Positions 17,532 to 25,867 of a stretch of 35,592 nucleotides of DNA are shown in pieces. The notes below the pieces were generated by a model, which ran no database searches, was not told the origin of the DNA, and saw nothing but the letters and a program-made list of their open reading frames with translations. The stretch is from NCBI GenBank assembly GCA_030601755.1, contig JAUWBF010000035.1, positions 1-35,592 on the forward strand. The letters run 5' to 3'. Source of the DNA: Verrucomicrobiota bacterium. GTDB taxonomy: Bacteria; Verrucomicrobiota; Verrucomicrobiia; Opitutales; Opitutaceae. A program made the position numbers and the translations under genes. Positions within the stretch are counted from its first letter, which is position 1. Each line of letters begins with the position of its first letter.

Positions 17532-20500
17532 TCACGGGCCGTATTCGAAGACGCCCATTCCTCCCGTGCCGATGAACACGCGATTGTGATTCTGGCGGTC
17601 GCCGGTCATCGAATAAATCGGCATGGATGAGGGAAGCGGAGCGAGCATCGTCCAGTTGGCTCCGTAGTCGGTGGAGCGATACACGCCGCGGATGCCGGAG
17701 AGGTTTTCCGCGTGGGCATAAAGCGTGTAGCCGGACGTGGAAACCGAGGGGTCTTGTTTGCCGAATGCCACTTGGGAGGCGCGTCTCAGGTTGCCAAGTT
17801 TGAGCCAGTTGACTCCGCCGTCGGTTGACCGCCAAAGGCCGCCGCCGGAGCCGTTGTTGTAGGCGCTGTCATCGGAGAGCCAGAGGTCTCCGCCCGCGGG
17901 ATAGGCCGGAGATGCGGGCGCGGCGGACAGATGCGTGGTTCTCGCATTATACGTGCCGCCGTTGGTCACGGAGCCGACCAAACTCCAGTTCCTGCCTTCG
18001 TCGGTGCTGCGATAGATACTGTGTTCCGTGCCTCCAAACCGGCCGATGTAAAAGTGGCCGTTCACACGGTCTGCCGTCAGGTTCTGGCCCGAGCCTTCTT
18101 GGCGCGTGCCGTCGGTGTAGAGGCCCATGATCTGGCAGTTTGGCGCTCCGGTTGATTCAGTCCAAGTGACTCCCCGGTCCTCGCTGTAAAATGTGGCGGG
18201 ACTCGAAACCGAGGGTCCGATCGAATTCCAGACGAGCACGGCAGGATCGACGGAGGAAACCGCGATGCGACCGCCTCGCAGCGATTTGCCCCCGGCCCAG
18301 TAATTGGGCGTGCCGGTGATGGCTAGGCCGCCCGTGTCGGAGAGGGGGGCGGGGCGGTTGGTCCAGCGCATTTCGCCGGCGGGAGAGTTGTCGGTGCCGC
18401 CGTCGCCTTCGATCCAGGTGGTGTTGGCGCAGGCGTGCACGCCGACTTCGAACGTGCGGGTGTCGGTGCTGGCCTGTCGGTGGAGTTTGAGTTGCGCCGA
18501 GGTGATCGAGGGAATGTCGCTCAAATCAAATTTGAGATAGATGTAGGCGTCGGTGCTGCTGTTGCCGCGGATGACGAGACGGGTGTCCGCGCCGTTGTTG
18601 GTGGTGGAATTGGTCCGGCTGACCCAGGTGTCGGCGACGGGCAATCTTTCGGCGGAGCCATTGAGCACGAGCCGCGGCGGGTTGGCGGCGGTGCGAGAAT
18701 CGAACGACATGCTCGGGGTGTCTTCCCACCAGTCGGCGGCGCCGGCGACCACGAGGGTGAACGTGGTCGCGCCTTTGGCGCGTTGTTTCGCGAGGTAGGA
18801 GCCGAGGTCGATGGTTTCCCAGCCGGCGGCGGGGGAGTTGACGAGGCGGGCGCGGCCCATCTGGCCGAAGCGCATCCAAGTCTGACCGCCGTCGAGGGAG
18901 ACTCCGCCGCTGCCGTAGGTGCCGCCGTCGGTCGCCCAGGCGAAGGCCCACGAGTCGGGAGAGGTCTCGCTGAAATCGAGGCTGGTGACGTTTTTGCCGT
19001 TGCCGATGTTGCCGAGCGTGCCGCCGTTGCCGGCGGCAAAGGGGCGCGCGGTCGTGTCCGCGGCGTGGCGGAAACCGCCGACGTCGGCGACGCCCGTGAG
19101 CAGGCGGGGGCCAGTCGGGGCATTTTTGACGGAAAAGACGACGGACTCCTCAAGGTTCTTCAGCATGCGATGCCAGGTGGGTTGGCTCCCGATGGCGGTC
19201 GCGCCGATTTTGTCGGCCTGCAGGGTGCGCATCACTCCGTAGAAGTCGGACGCCCAGAGTTCCTGCGGATTCGCGGGGTGAATCCAAAGCGCGCTGGTGT
19301 TGGCAAACCACTCGAAGCGTTTGGAGAGGGTGCCGTCGGGTTCCTGGGGCGGAAGGCTGGCGGCCTTGCTTTTCCCATCGTTGAAATAAGTGGTTCCCTG
19401 GCCGGACCAAGTGGCTCCGCCATCAACGGAGCGCCAGACTTCGCCGGTGTTGCTGACGGCTTTGGCGACGCAGACGACGGAGCCGTCGGGACTGATGGCG
19501 AGGCCGCGATAACGATCGGAAGCGGAACCGGGTGTGATCGTGGAAACAGCTCCGGCCCGGCTGATTTTAAGCACCGCGCCTTGGCCGGCGACGAAGAGCG
19601 TGCCGTCGGAGGCGACAGAGGCGCGTTCGGGCGAGGCCAGCGTAGCCATGCGGGTCCAGACGGCCCCGTCGGCTGATTTGTAGATGCCGCCGGCAGAGCC
19701 GGAGGTATCTACGACGCCGGCGTAGAGCAGGGTGCTCGATCCGTTTTTGTCGCAGACGACAAAACGGATGCCGGAGCCCGAGGTCCCGAAGGGAAGTGAC
19801 GAGGCGGGAAGTTGCGTCCACGACCAAGACGACCCCGACTTGACGCCTTTGATCAGGCCGTGGGATTGGGACCCGAACCAGAGGATGCCGGGGTTGTTGG
19901 GGTCAACCGCGAGACGTTCGCCGGAGGCGCGGTCGCCGTTGCCATTGATGCCGAAATCGGGAACAAGGGTGCCGGTGGTGATCTCGGTCCAGGTGGCTCC
20001 TTTGTCGGGAGAGTGGAAGATGCCGGCGCCCGCTTCATTGACGTTGTTGTTATATGAATCGTTCCCTCCCACCACGATGTAGAGGTTGTTCGTGTCGGAA
20101 GGGTCTATGGCCAAAGAGAGCGTGCCGTGGAGCCCGTGGGTGTTTCTCCACCGGGTGGAAACGCCGCCGAGAGCGCCGGTGATGCTGGTCCAGCTTTGCG
20201 AGGCGGACGACCATTTGAAAAGGCCGGCGACATCTGTGCGCGCGTATAGATCCGCGCCGGAGGCATCGCCGATGAGGCCCGTGACAAAACCGCAGCCGCC
20301 TATCGGAACGGCGCGCCAGTTGGGGGCGACATCGGCCGTGTCGTAGGTGAGCGAGGGCTTGTAGAAGGCGCCGAGCGCGGTCTCGGCGCTGTAGAGGTTG
20401 TAGCGGGTGTAGTTGTTGAGTCCGGCGACATCGGGGCTGAGTCGGAAGAAGACGTGGCGACCGGCGTTGGCACCGTTGGCGTAGGCGGCGTTGAGATAAT

Positions 20501-20939
20501 CGGTGAGATCGGGGGAGGCCGCGGTGACGCCGCCCGCGCCGCTCGCGGGCGTGAGGAGGTTGTCGTGCAGGAGAATGGCCCCGGTATCGAGGGGGCCGGC
20601 GTAGAAGTCGGCGGACGAGACGGCGGGGGCGTCGGAGACGCCGAGGCCGTAGAGGTCGGCGTTGAAGGCCGGCGTCCCGGTCCGGCCTTGGTGATAGAAG
20701 CGGGCGCTGACGTTGGAAAACTCCTTTCCGGCGGACAGCGTGGGTAGTTGAAAGACAAATACGGAGTTGATCGCGATGGTCCCCGAGTAGCCGGCGAGCA
20801 TGGGGTTGGCGTCGGACACGGAGCCGGCGGAGGAGACCTGGCGGTCGTCGGCGAGGCCGTAGAGGGTGGCGGCGGCGCGGACGGCGGGGAGCAGGGCGAG
20901 TCCGAGGGCGAGGGTGAGGGCGTGGCGGGGGTATTTCAT
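17532..20939 (-). CDS. Secreted GH74 xyloglucanase-like enzyme with two DNRLRE-type modules
   Basis: The 1135-residue protein starts with a signal peptide (MKYPRHALTLALGLALLPAVRAA). Residues ~25-200 form a beta-rich binding-type domain. The GH74 part starts at about 205 with ADLYARTDVAGLFKW (D236) and HGTLSLAIDPSDTNNLYIVVGG; the second catalytic aspartate is D619 in LLTGVADVGGFRH. Asp boxes such as RSVDGGATW and RSTDGGVNW recur. Residues ~765-875 form a DNRLRE/CBM96-like module (VADTWVSRTNSTTNNGADTRLVIRG, YIYLKFDLSDIPSITSAQLKLHR) sitting inside the second propeller, after which propeller sequence resumes (TFYSEDRGVTWTES). GH74 enzymes are endo-acting xyloglucan hydrolases. It is the last gene of a probable three-gene leftward operon. 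ATG 20969 is an alternative start. Confidence 0.87.
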   Translation of the reverse strand: MKYPRHALTLALGLALLPAVRAAATLYGLADDRQVSSAGSVSDANPMLAGYSGTIAINSVFVFQLPTLSAGKEFSNVSARFYHQGRTGTPAFNADLYGLGVSDAPAVSSADFYAGPLDTGAILLHDNLLTPASGAGGVTAASPDLTDYLNAAYANGANAGRHVFFRLSPDVAGLNNYTRYNLYSAETALGAFYKPSLTYDTADVAPNWRAVPIGGCGFVTGLIGDASGADLYARTDVAGLFKWSSASQSWTSITGALGGVSTRWRNTHGLHGTLSLAIDPSDTNNLYIVVGGNDSYNNNVNEAGAGIFHSPDKGATWTEITTGTLVPDFGINGNGDRASGERLAVDPNNPGILWFGSQSHGLIKGVKSGSSWSWTQLPASSLPFGTSGSGIRFVVCDKNGSSTLLYAGVVDTSGSAGGIYKSADGAVWTRMATLASPERASVASDGTLFVAGQGAVLKISRAGAVSTITPGSASDRYRGLAISPDGSVVCVAKAVSNTGEVWRSVDGGATWSGQGTTYFNDGKSKAASLPPQEPDGTLSKRFEWFANTSALWIHPANPQELWASDFYGVMRTLQADKIGATAIGSQPTWHRMLKNLEESVVFSVKNAPTGPRLLTGVADVGGFRHAADTTARPFAAGNGGTLGNIGNGKNVTSLDFSETSPDSWAFAWATDGGTYGSGGVSLDGGQTWMRFGQMGRARLVNSPAAGWETIDLGSYLAKQRAKGATTFTLVVAGAADWWEDTPSMSFDSRTAANPPRLVLNGSAERLPVADTWVSRTNSTTNNGADTRLVIRGNSSTDAYIYLKFDLSDIPSITSAQLKLHRQASTDTRTFEVGVHACANTTWIEGDGGTDNSPAGEMRWTNRPAPLSDTGGLAITGTPNYWAGGKSLRGGRIAVSSVDPAVLVWNSIGPSVSSPATFYSEDRGVTWTESTGAPNCQIMGLYTDGTRQEGSGQNLTADRVNGHFYIGRFGGTEHSIYRSTDEGRNWSLVGSVTNGGTYNARTTHLSAAPASPAYPAGGDLWLSDDSAYNNGSGGGLWRSTDGGVNWLKLGNLRRASQVAFGKQDPSVSTSGYTLYAHAENLSGIRGVYRSTDYGANWTMLAPLPSSMPIYSMTGDRQNHNRVFIGTGGMGVFEYGP

Positions 20940-21009
20940 GGGGGCAGGTCTTCGGGGGGGGATGGCCAAGCGGTGGACTTGGGGCAGGGGGGGAGGGGGC
21001 GGGGAAGGC

Positions 21010-21753
21010 TCAGCGCTTCAGTGCCAACCGGGAGTCGGCAGGTGGCTGGCTGGTGTCGACGATTTTGAAAACGTCGAGGTCTTTCGGGTCGGGGCGTTCG
21101 CGACTCGGGGACTGGTCTTTGATGATGAAGATGTTTCGGGTGCCGGGATAGAGCGCCTGCGGGGTCAGCACCCGGATGGTCCAGGCATCGTTTTCGTAGG
21201 TGGCCACTTTGAAATCGATGACGTCGGTGTAGGCGGAGGGGCCGGAGAACGTGTGGAGCTGGCCGGGGGCTATCTCGGCCATGCCTGTCCCGACGAGGAC
21301 GGCGGTTTGTCTGGCCGAAGCGTTGATGACCCTGGAGGAGAGCGGCGGGTTTTCCCGCCAGGAGTTGTCGACGAGCCGGACGTTCAGCGTGCCGGCATCG
21401 CCGGGCCTGAGCAGCAGCAGGTAGGGCCCGGGGCCGGGCAACTCGATGGTGGCCACGGTGATCTTGTCAGGAGCCTTGCCACCGGGAGTGGCGGAGGCGT
21501 GCCGGTAGATGCGGAGCCTGCCGTCGTCGGGAGCCTGGTAGGGCGACGAGAGATAGCTGGCGTTGGCGGAGAGTCGCACGGTGCGCGGGCCGAGGTCGTA
21601 GTGGAGGCCGTCCAGGGTGCCGTCCAGGCTGAGGGTGGTGAACAGGATCGGGGCGGGCTTGTCGTGGGGCGGCGTCGTTTGCGCCTGCAGGAGGGGCGCG
21701 GCGAATCCGATCAGAATCGGGACGAGGCGGGAGATGAATCGGGTGGTTTTCAT
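21010..21753 (-). CDS. Secreted protein coupled to the Verru_Chthon-A-type gene; function unknown
   Basis: The 247-residue protein has a signal peptide (MKTTRFISRLVPILIGFAAPLLQA) and a beta-rich body (LRIYRHASATPGGKAPDKI, LPGPGPYLLLLRPGDAGTLNVRLVDNSW, ALYPGTRNIFIIKD). I do not recognise a family. Its ATG (21753-21751) overlaps the TGA of the upstream gene (21752-21750) as ATGA, so it is translationally coupled. The tight coupling suggests a stoichiometric partner, for example a periplasmic adaptor or capping subunit of the pilin-like assembly. The GH74 gene follows after about 70 bp. Confidence 0.75.
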   Translation of the reverse strand: MKTTRFISRLVPILIGFAAPLLQAQTTPPHDKPAPILFTTLSLDGTLDGLHYDLGPRTVRLSANASYLSSPYQAPDDGRLRIYRHASATPGGKAPDKITVATIELPGPGPYLLLLRPGDAGTLNVRLVDNSWRENPPLSSRVINASARQTAVLVGTGMAEIAPGQLHTFSGPSAYTDVIDFKVATYENDAWTIRVLTPQALYPGTRNIFIIKDQSPSRERPDPKDLDVFKIVDTSQPPADSRLALKR

Positions 21754-24700
21754 ATGTCGTCGGCGTTCAGCCAGCTGAAGGATGTGATCACGTAGCGTCG
21801 TCCGACGCGGATGTTCGTGGAGGAGGTGGGCGGGGTGTGGGGTGTGGGATCGGCATTCGCGTCCACATACTCGGGCAGGCGCTGGACCACCGCTTCGCAC
21901 CAGGCGCGCCCGGTGGTTTCGCCGGTCGCGGCGCTCACGTGTTCGCCGTAGGCGCGAATGGTGAACGTGTCGGAGCGTCCGGCCAGACCGGCGCCGACGG
22001 CGGACAGCACGTCGCCCTGGGTGAGAAACTGGGGGGCGAAGGCCGAGGGGGAGCTGAACGGCGCCACGCGCACGCCGGTGCCCTCGGCCGCGGCGCCGGT
22101 CCGGGCCGCGGAGCTGATCTTGGTGGTGGCGTAGCTGTCCGTGACGAGCGGGGTGGTGGCGGCGTCGAAAGGCGCGGTATTCTCGTTGTTGGCGGCCTGG
22201 GGCCCGGTGGTGGTCGCGTCGATGGCGGCCTGGATCGTGCCTTTGAGACGTTGATCATTTTCCAAGGGGAAATCGCCATCGTCGACGAGCCGGCGGTTGA
22301 TGAAGTCGGACAGCGAGACGAACGGACCACGCCGGCGGATCTCGTCGACGATGTTCCGGGCGAGTCGGGCGATCTGCTCCCCGGTCAGTTCGCGGTAACC
22401 GCTCCAGGCGGTGGACGCATCGATGGTGGCGGCGGCGGGGTCGGAAGGCCGGGAGAAGCGGGAGAGCGCGGCTTGGCGCTGGGCGGTGGCGCTCTGGGCG
22501 ACGGGGTCGAAGTTGAGGCGGTTGACGCCGCCGAGCACGGCTCGCCATGCCTGTTCCGAGGTGGAGTTGATGTTGAATCCGCCCGCGAGCATGAGGACGG
22601 CGGCTGCCTGGGTGGCGTCGCGCAGTGATGTGTCGCTCGCGCCGGGCAGGCGGCGCATGCGGGGATTTGGCAGGAGGTCGGGTATGGACGGGGGGACAGT
22701 GCCGGTGGAGGCTCCGGTGCCCTTGTGAGGGACGGTCGAGACGAAGTAGCGATCCCAAAGGGCGTGGTTGAGCAGCCAGGAGATGTCGTAGGACGCGCTC
22801 ACGAGATTGGCGGGGGTGGCGGTGCTGGCCGTGCCGGTGGCGTAGCTGAGGGCGTCGTGGTGCGTGTCGTAGGCGGCGGGCAGGAGGCTGTTGCCGATGG
22901 CGTAGGAGGGCGTGGCGTTGAGCCAGGAAACGTTGGCGTGCTGGAGTTGGCCGATGCCGAGCAGGGGCTGGTCGGCGGAGCGAAACTCGAAGAGTCGCGC
23001 GTCGATGGGGGCGGTGGAGGAATGTTTGAGGTTCATGCCGGCGGTGGCCCGGGGCTTGGACGTGCCGATGACGAAGAGGCTGGTCGGCCAGGTGCCGCTG
23101 TCGGCCGGCGTGCGGATGAAGTTGCCCGACATGGCCATGAGCGCGCGGGGATTGCCTTGGGCGAGCCACCGGTCGCGGCCTTCCTTAAAGCCCATGAAGA
23201 ACCCGAGGCGGAAAGTGGGTTCGGTGAGCACGGTGATCGGTCCTTCGGGCCGGAAGAGTCCGTTGGCGGCCTTTTCACTGGAAAAACCGTCGATCCCGGT
23301 GCCGTAGGGGGCGCTGTTGTAGGGCGGGAGCAGCCGCGTGACGGATTGATACCAGCGCCGGCTCGCGAAGGAGGTGGTGTAGGGGTAGTTGGTGTTGGTG
23401 GAGCCGGGGGGCGTGGAACCGATATCGCCAAGGTAGATCTCGTGGGTGTCGTTGCCGCCGAAGTTGGCGCGGGCCGAGCTGAAGAAGGTGTTGGCGATCT
23501 TGGCCTGGTCGGTGTTGTGGGAGGCTCCCTTGACTCCGACCCTGTAGGTGGCTTCGGGGAGGAGGGTCGCGGTGGCGCCTTTTTGGGGCAGGGGCATCCC
23601 GATGGTCACGCCGGTGTCCAGCAGGACATGATAGCCGGGGTGGTAGGCGTTGACGAGGGGGTTGGCTTCGTCGGCCGGCGCGTAGTCGGCGCCGTTCAGA
23701 CCGAGGGTGAACACGAGGCTCTGGCCGGCGGGAATGCCGTCGGCGTTGTCGATGACGAAGCGGATGAACTTGTCGTTGGAGCCGCTGAAGTTGTCCAGAT
23801 TCCCGAGATGAAGGATGTCGTCGGCGTTCCAGGCGCCGGTGTCGTCGGGATTCTTGGCCTGCAGCTCGAACTGCCCCATGGTGTTTTTGCGAAAGCCGAC
23901 CTCATAGCGAGCGGGTTTGAGTGCCTGGGTGTAGGGGTTCCAGAGCACGACGATCGGGTAAATGGCCAGTTTGACCGGGTTGCCTTCGGTGTCCCAAGGC
24001 GGTGCGATGTTCTGGGGCACGCCATAGGAGAATCCCACATACGCATAGGTGAGCACGGGGCCGACTCCGGCGCTGGTGGGGAGCGGGGCGTTATGACCGG
24101 AGACCTTGGTCATGGACGGGGGCTCGGGCGCGAGTCCGCCGCTGTCCGCGGTGGTCTGGACGTGGCTGCGCAGCAGTCCCCAGGTGGTCACGCCGATCTC
24201 CGGCGTGGAACCATAGGTTTGCTCCGGGGGAAAGACAAAGTCCGTGTCGGCTTCCGGGCTCGGGTGGGAGCCTGGGCCTGTGTCGGCGAGGATGGCGGAC
24301 AGGTCTCGCTTGAGTCCTCCCACCTCGGGGTCGGCAAGCACGGTCGCGGCATGCGTCCCGAGATCGTGGTAACGATAGGTGGCCAGCGGGGTGGCCTGCG
24401 ATAGCATGGGCAGTTGCCTGACGGAGATCAGCCGGGGGATCGTCTCGCCGGCTGGATCGTAGAGCGCCTTGGCGCCTGTCGGGTCGAGCATGGACGCCGT
24501 CGCGAGGGAGGTGGAGATCGTGGGGTTGACGGCGTCGACGAGTTCGATGGCGGCTCGCTGTGCCGAAGCAAAGGCATTTGCGGCCTGTGCCTCGGTTGCC
24601 ATGGAGAGATTGACCCGGGCCTTGGCTCCTTGGTCGCCGACCCACCAAGCGTAGCGTCCGACGGTCGGAGAGGACGCGGCGATGCCCGGCAGGGAGGCGC

Positions 24701-25400
24701 GGATGTCGCGCACAGGAGCGACCACATAGTCTTCGACGGAATCGCCGACCGTTCCGGGGCCGACCAGCAGGCGGGCGGGGTGTGCGTTCGCGCTGCTGTC
24801 GGCGACGGTCAACGTGTCGGAGAGGGCGTTGATGGATGCGGACAGGCCTGAGACCGTCCCGTCCGGTTTGAACCGGAATGTGCTCGGCGGCGTGGTGATC
24901 TCGCCGTTTACCCCGACGTGGGAGGCGGGGTCAAACGCGGTCTCTTCGTTGCCGCTCACGAGCCAGTTCAGGAGTCGGGCTCGCCGGCCGCGAGTATCGG
25001 AGCCGCCGGTGATGATGGAGGCGAGCGCGGAGGGCGCTTGCGTGTAGTCGGCGGGCGCGCCGTTGCCGTAGGCGCCCAGCCAGCGGCCGCTGGCGGTCGT
25101 GGTGGCGGCGAGGGCGACATCCATGTCGGAGCGGGCCGTGGTGCGCTGGTCGGGGCCGGTGTATTTCTGCAGCTCGCCTAGCGCGATGTTGAGGGCCATG
25201 AGGGCGTTTTGCCGGGCCTGGTCGTGCTGTTGGCTGTTGGCGGCGACCCGGGTCTCGACGCGCGTCAGAGTCGCCAGACTGATGACGATCAGCACCAGAA
25301 AGGCCACCAGCGTGACGGTGATCAACAGGGCAAAGCCCCGCTCGCCCACCAAGCTCCGGGGGCGACTGACTGTTTTAAGGGGGACGAGGGCGGGGCACAT
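21750..25400 (-). CDS. Giant pilin-like protein, Verru_Chthon cassette protein A type
   Basis: The 1216-residue protein begins with a basic leader ending in GERG, then a single hydrophobic helix (FALLITVTLVAFLVLIVISLATLTRVETRVAAN) and a coiled segment (ARQNALMALNIALGELQKYTGPDQR), the hallmark of the Verru_Chthon cassette A family (type-IV-pilin-like N-terminus on a very large body). The usual Glu at position 5 after the cleavage site is absent. The rest is a long extracellular body including YAWWVGDQGAKARVNLS and a C-terminal RAWCEAVVQRLPEYV. I place the start at ATG 25400 for a normal leader length; ATG 25481 in the same frame, with AAGG just upstream, is also possible. The usual B, C and D cassette partners are not in the window. 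It is followed by a coupled secreted protein and a GH74 enzyme. Confidence 0.8.
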   Translation of the reverse strand: MCPALVPLKTVSRPRSLVGERGFALLITVTLVAFLVLIVISLATLTRVETRVAANSQQHDQARQNALMALNIALGELQKYTGPDQRTTARSDMDVALAATTTASGRWLGAYGNGAPADYTQAPSALASIITGGSDTRGRRARLLNWLVSGNEETAFDPASHVGVNGEITTPPSTFRFKPDGTVSGLSASINALSDTLTVADSSANAHPARLLVGPGTVGDSVEDYVVAPVRDIRASLPGIAASSPTVGRYAWWVGDQGAKARVNLSMATEAQAANAFASAQRAAIELVDAVNPTISTSLATASMLDPTGAKALYDPAGETIPRLISVRQLPMLSQATPLATYRYHDLGTHAATVLADPEVGGLKRDLSAILADTGPGSHPSPEADTDFVFPPEQTYGSTPEIGVTTWGLLRSHVQTTADSGGLAPEPPSMTKVSGHNAPLPTSAGVGPVLTYAYVGFSYGVPQNIAPPWDTEGNPVKLAIYPIVVLWNPYTQALKPARYEVGFRKNTMGQFELQAKNPDDTGAWNADDILHLGNLDNFSGSNDKFIRFVIDNADGIPAGQSLVFTLGLNGADYAPADEANPLVNAYHPGYHVLLDTGVTIGMPLPQKGATATLLPEATYRVGVKGASHNTDQAKIANTFFSSARANFGGNDTHEIYLGDIGSTPPGSTNTNYPYTTSFASRRWYQSVTRLLPPYNSAPYGTGIDGFSSEKAANGLFRPEGPITVLTEPTFRLGFFMGFKEGRDRWLAQGNPRALMAMSGNFIRTPADSGTWPTSLFVIGTSKPRATAGMNLKHSSTAPIDARLFEFRSADQPLLGIGQLQHANVSWLNATPSYAIGNSLLPAAYDTHHDALSYATGTASTATPANLVSASYDISWLLNHALWDRYFVSTVPHKGTGASTGTVPPSIPDLLPNPRMRRLPGASDTSLRDATQAAAVLMLAGGFNINSTSEQAWRAVLGGVNRLNFDPVAQSATAQRQAALSRFSRPSDPAAATIDASTAWSGYRELTGEQIARLARNIVDEIRRRGPFVSLSDFINRRLVDDGDFPLENDQRLKGTIQAAIDATTTGPQAANNENTAPFDAATTPLVTDSYATTKISSAARTGAAAEGTGVRVAPFSSPSAFAPQFLTQGDVLSAVGAGLAGRSDTFTIRAYGEHVSAATGETTGRAWCEAVVQRLPEYVDANADPTPHTPPTSSTNIRVGRRYVITSFSWLNADDI

Positions 25401-25517
25401 GCGAAAACAGACGGAGGATCTCGTGCGGACGGATCTGGATCCCTGCGTCGGCCAAGGTAGTGCGATCAACCAAGACTCCATAGCCTTAATTCATAGCGCC
25501 CACCCATTTAAAGGGAT

Positions 25518-25529
25518 TTGTTTGCACAA
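25518..25529. promoter_or_regulatory. Weak operator-like site TTGTTTGCACAA upstream of the pilin-like operon
   Basis: It matches the palindrome at 11288-11299 at 10 of 12 positions. It lies 37 bp upstream of the outer possible start (25481) of the leftward operon. Regulation is inferred. Confidence 0.3.
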
Positions 25530-25542
25530 TCGTGCCATGAGG

Positions 25543-25590
25543 CGTGTCCGCGTGCGGACACGTCCGATGGTCGTTGCGGACCTTGTCCGC
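25543..25590. promoter_or_regulatory. Cluster of GTCCGC/GCGGAC inverted repeats
   Basis: A 20-bp perfect palindrome (CGTGTCCGCGTGCGGACACG, 25543-25562) is followed by GCGGAC-CTT-GTCCGC (25576-25590). Both lie 60-110 bp upstream of the outer possible start of the pilin-like gene. They could be operators or repeat debris. The remaining sequence of the 25401-25867 gap is covered by the REP-like pair and the terminator. Confidence 0.4.
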
Positions 25591-25660
25591 CTGCTTGCCG
25601 CGCGTGGTGCGGGGAAGCGGATGGGCAATAGAGCATTTCAAGTAGAGTCGTGGCCGTCTT

Positions 25661-25753
25661 GCAGGGCCGGACCTTGTGTCCGGCCGCGTTGGGCAAAAGC
25701 AAACCTCAGTCGTGGAATCACGGCAACACGGCCTCACCAAGGTGAGGCCCTAC
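25661..25753. repeat. Second inverted pair of REP-like palindromes
   Basis: On the plus strand GCAG precedes the stem GGCCGGAC/GTCCGGCC (25665-25672 with 25678-25685) followed by GCGTT. On the minus strand GTAG (25753-25750) precedes the stem GGCCTCACC/GGTGAGGCC (25749-25730) followed by GTGTT. The inverted arrangement, head and GTT tail match the element at 2799-2890, and both pairs lie just beyond the terminator of an isomerase-like 3' end. Confidence 0.6.
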
Positions 25754-25794
25754 ACTCCCAATCGGATATGACTTTATTTGATATGCTCAGAAAC

Positions 25795-25824
25795 AAAAGG
25801 CGCGAAGACCGGAGTCTTCGCGCC
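25795..25824 (-). terminator. Rho-independent terminator of the isomerase-like gene
   Basis: An 11-bp stem GGCGCGAAGAC (25799-25809 with 25814-25824) with a 4-base loop is followed on the minus strand by TTTT then GTTT. The stem and loop are identical to those at 2948-2973. Confidence 0.8.
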
Positions 25825-25867
25825 CGAGGATGTGTGGTTGGTTTCTGAATACGGACGTCGTCCGTGA

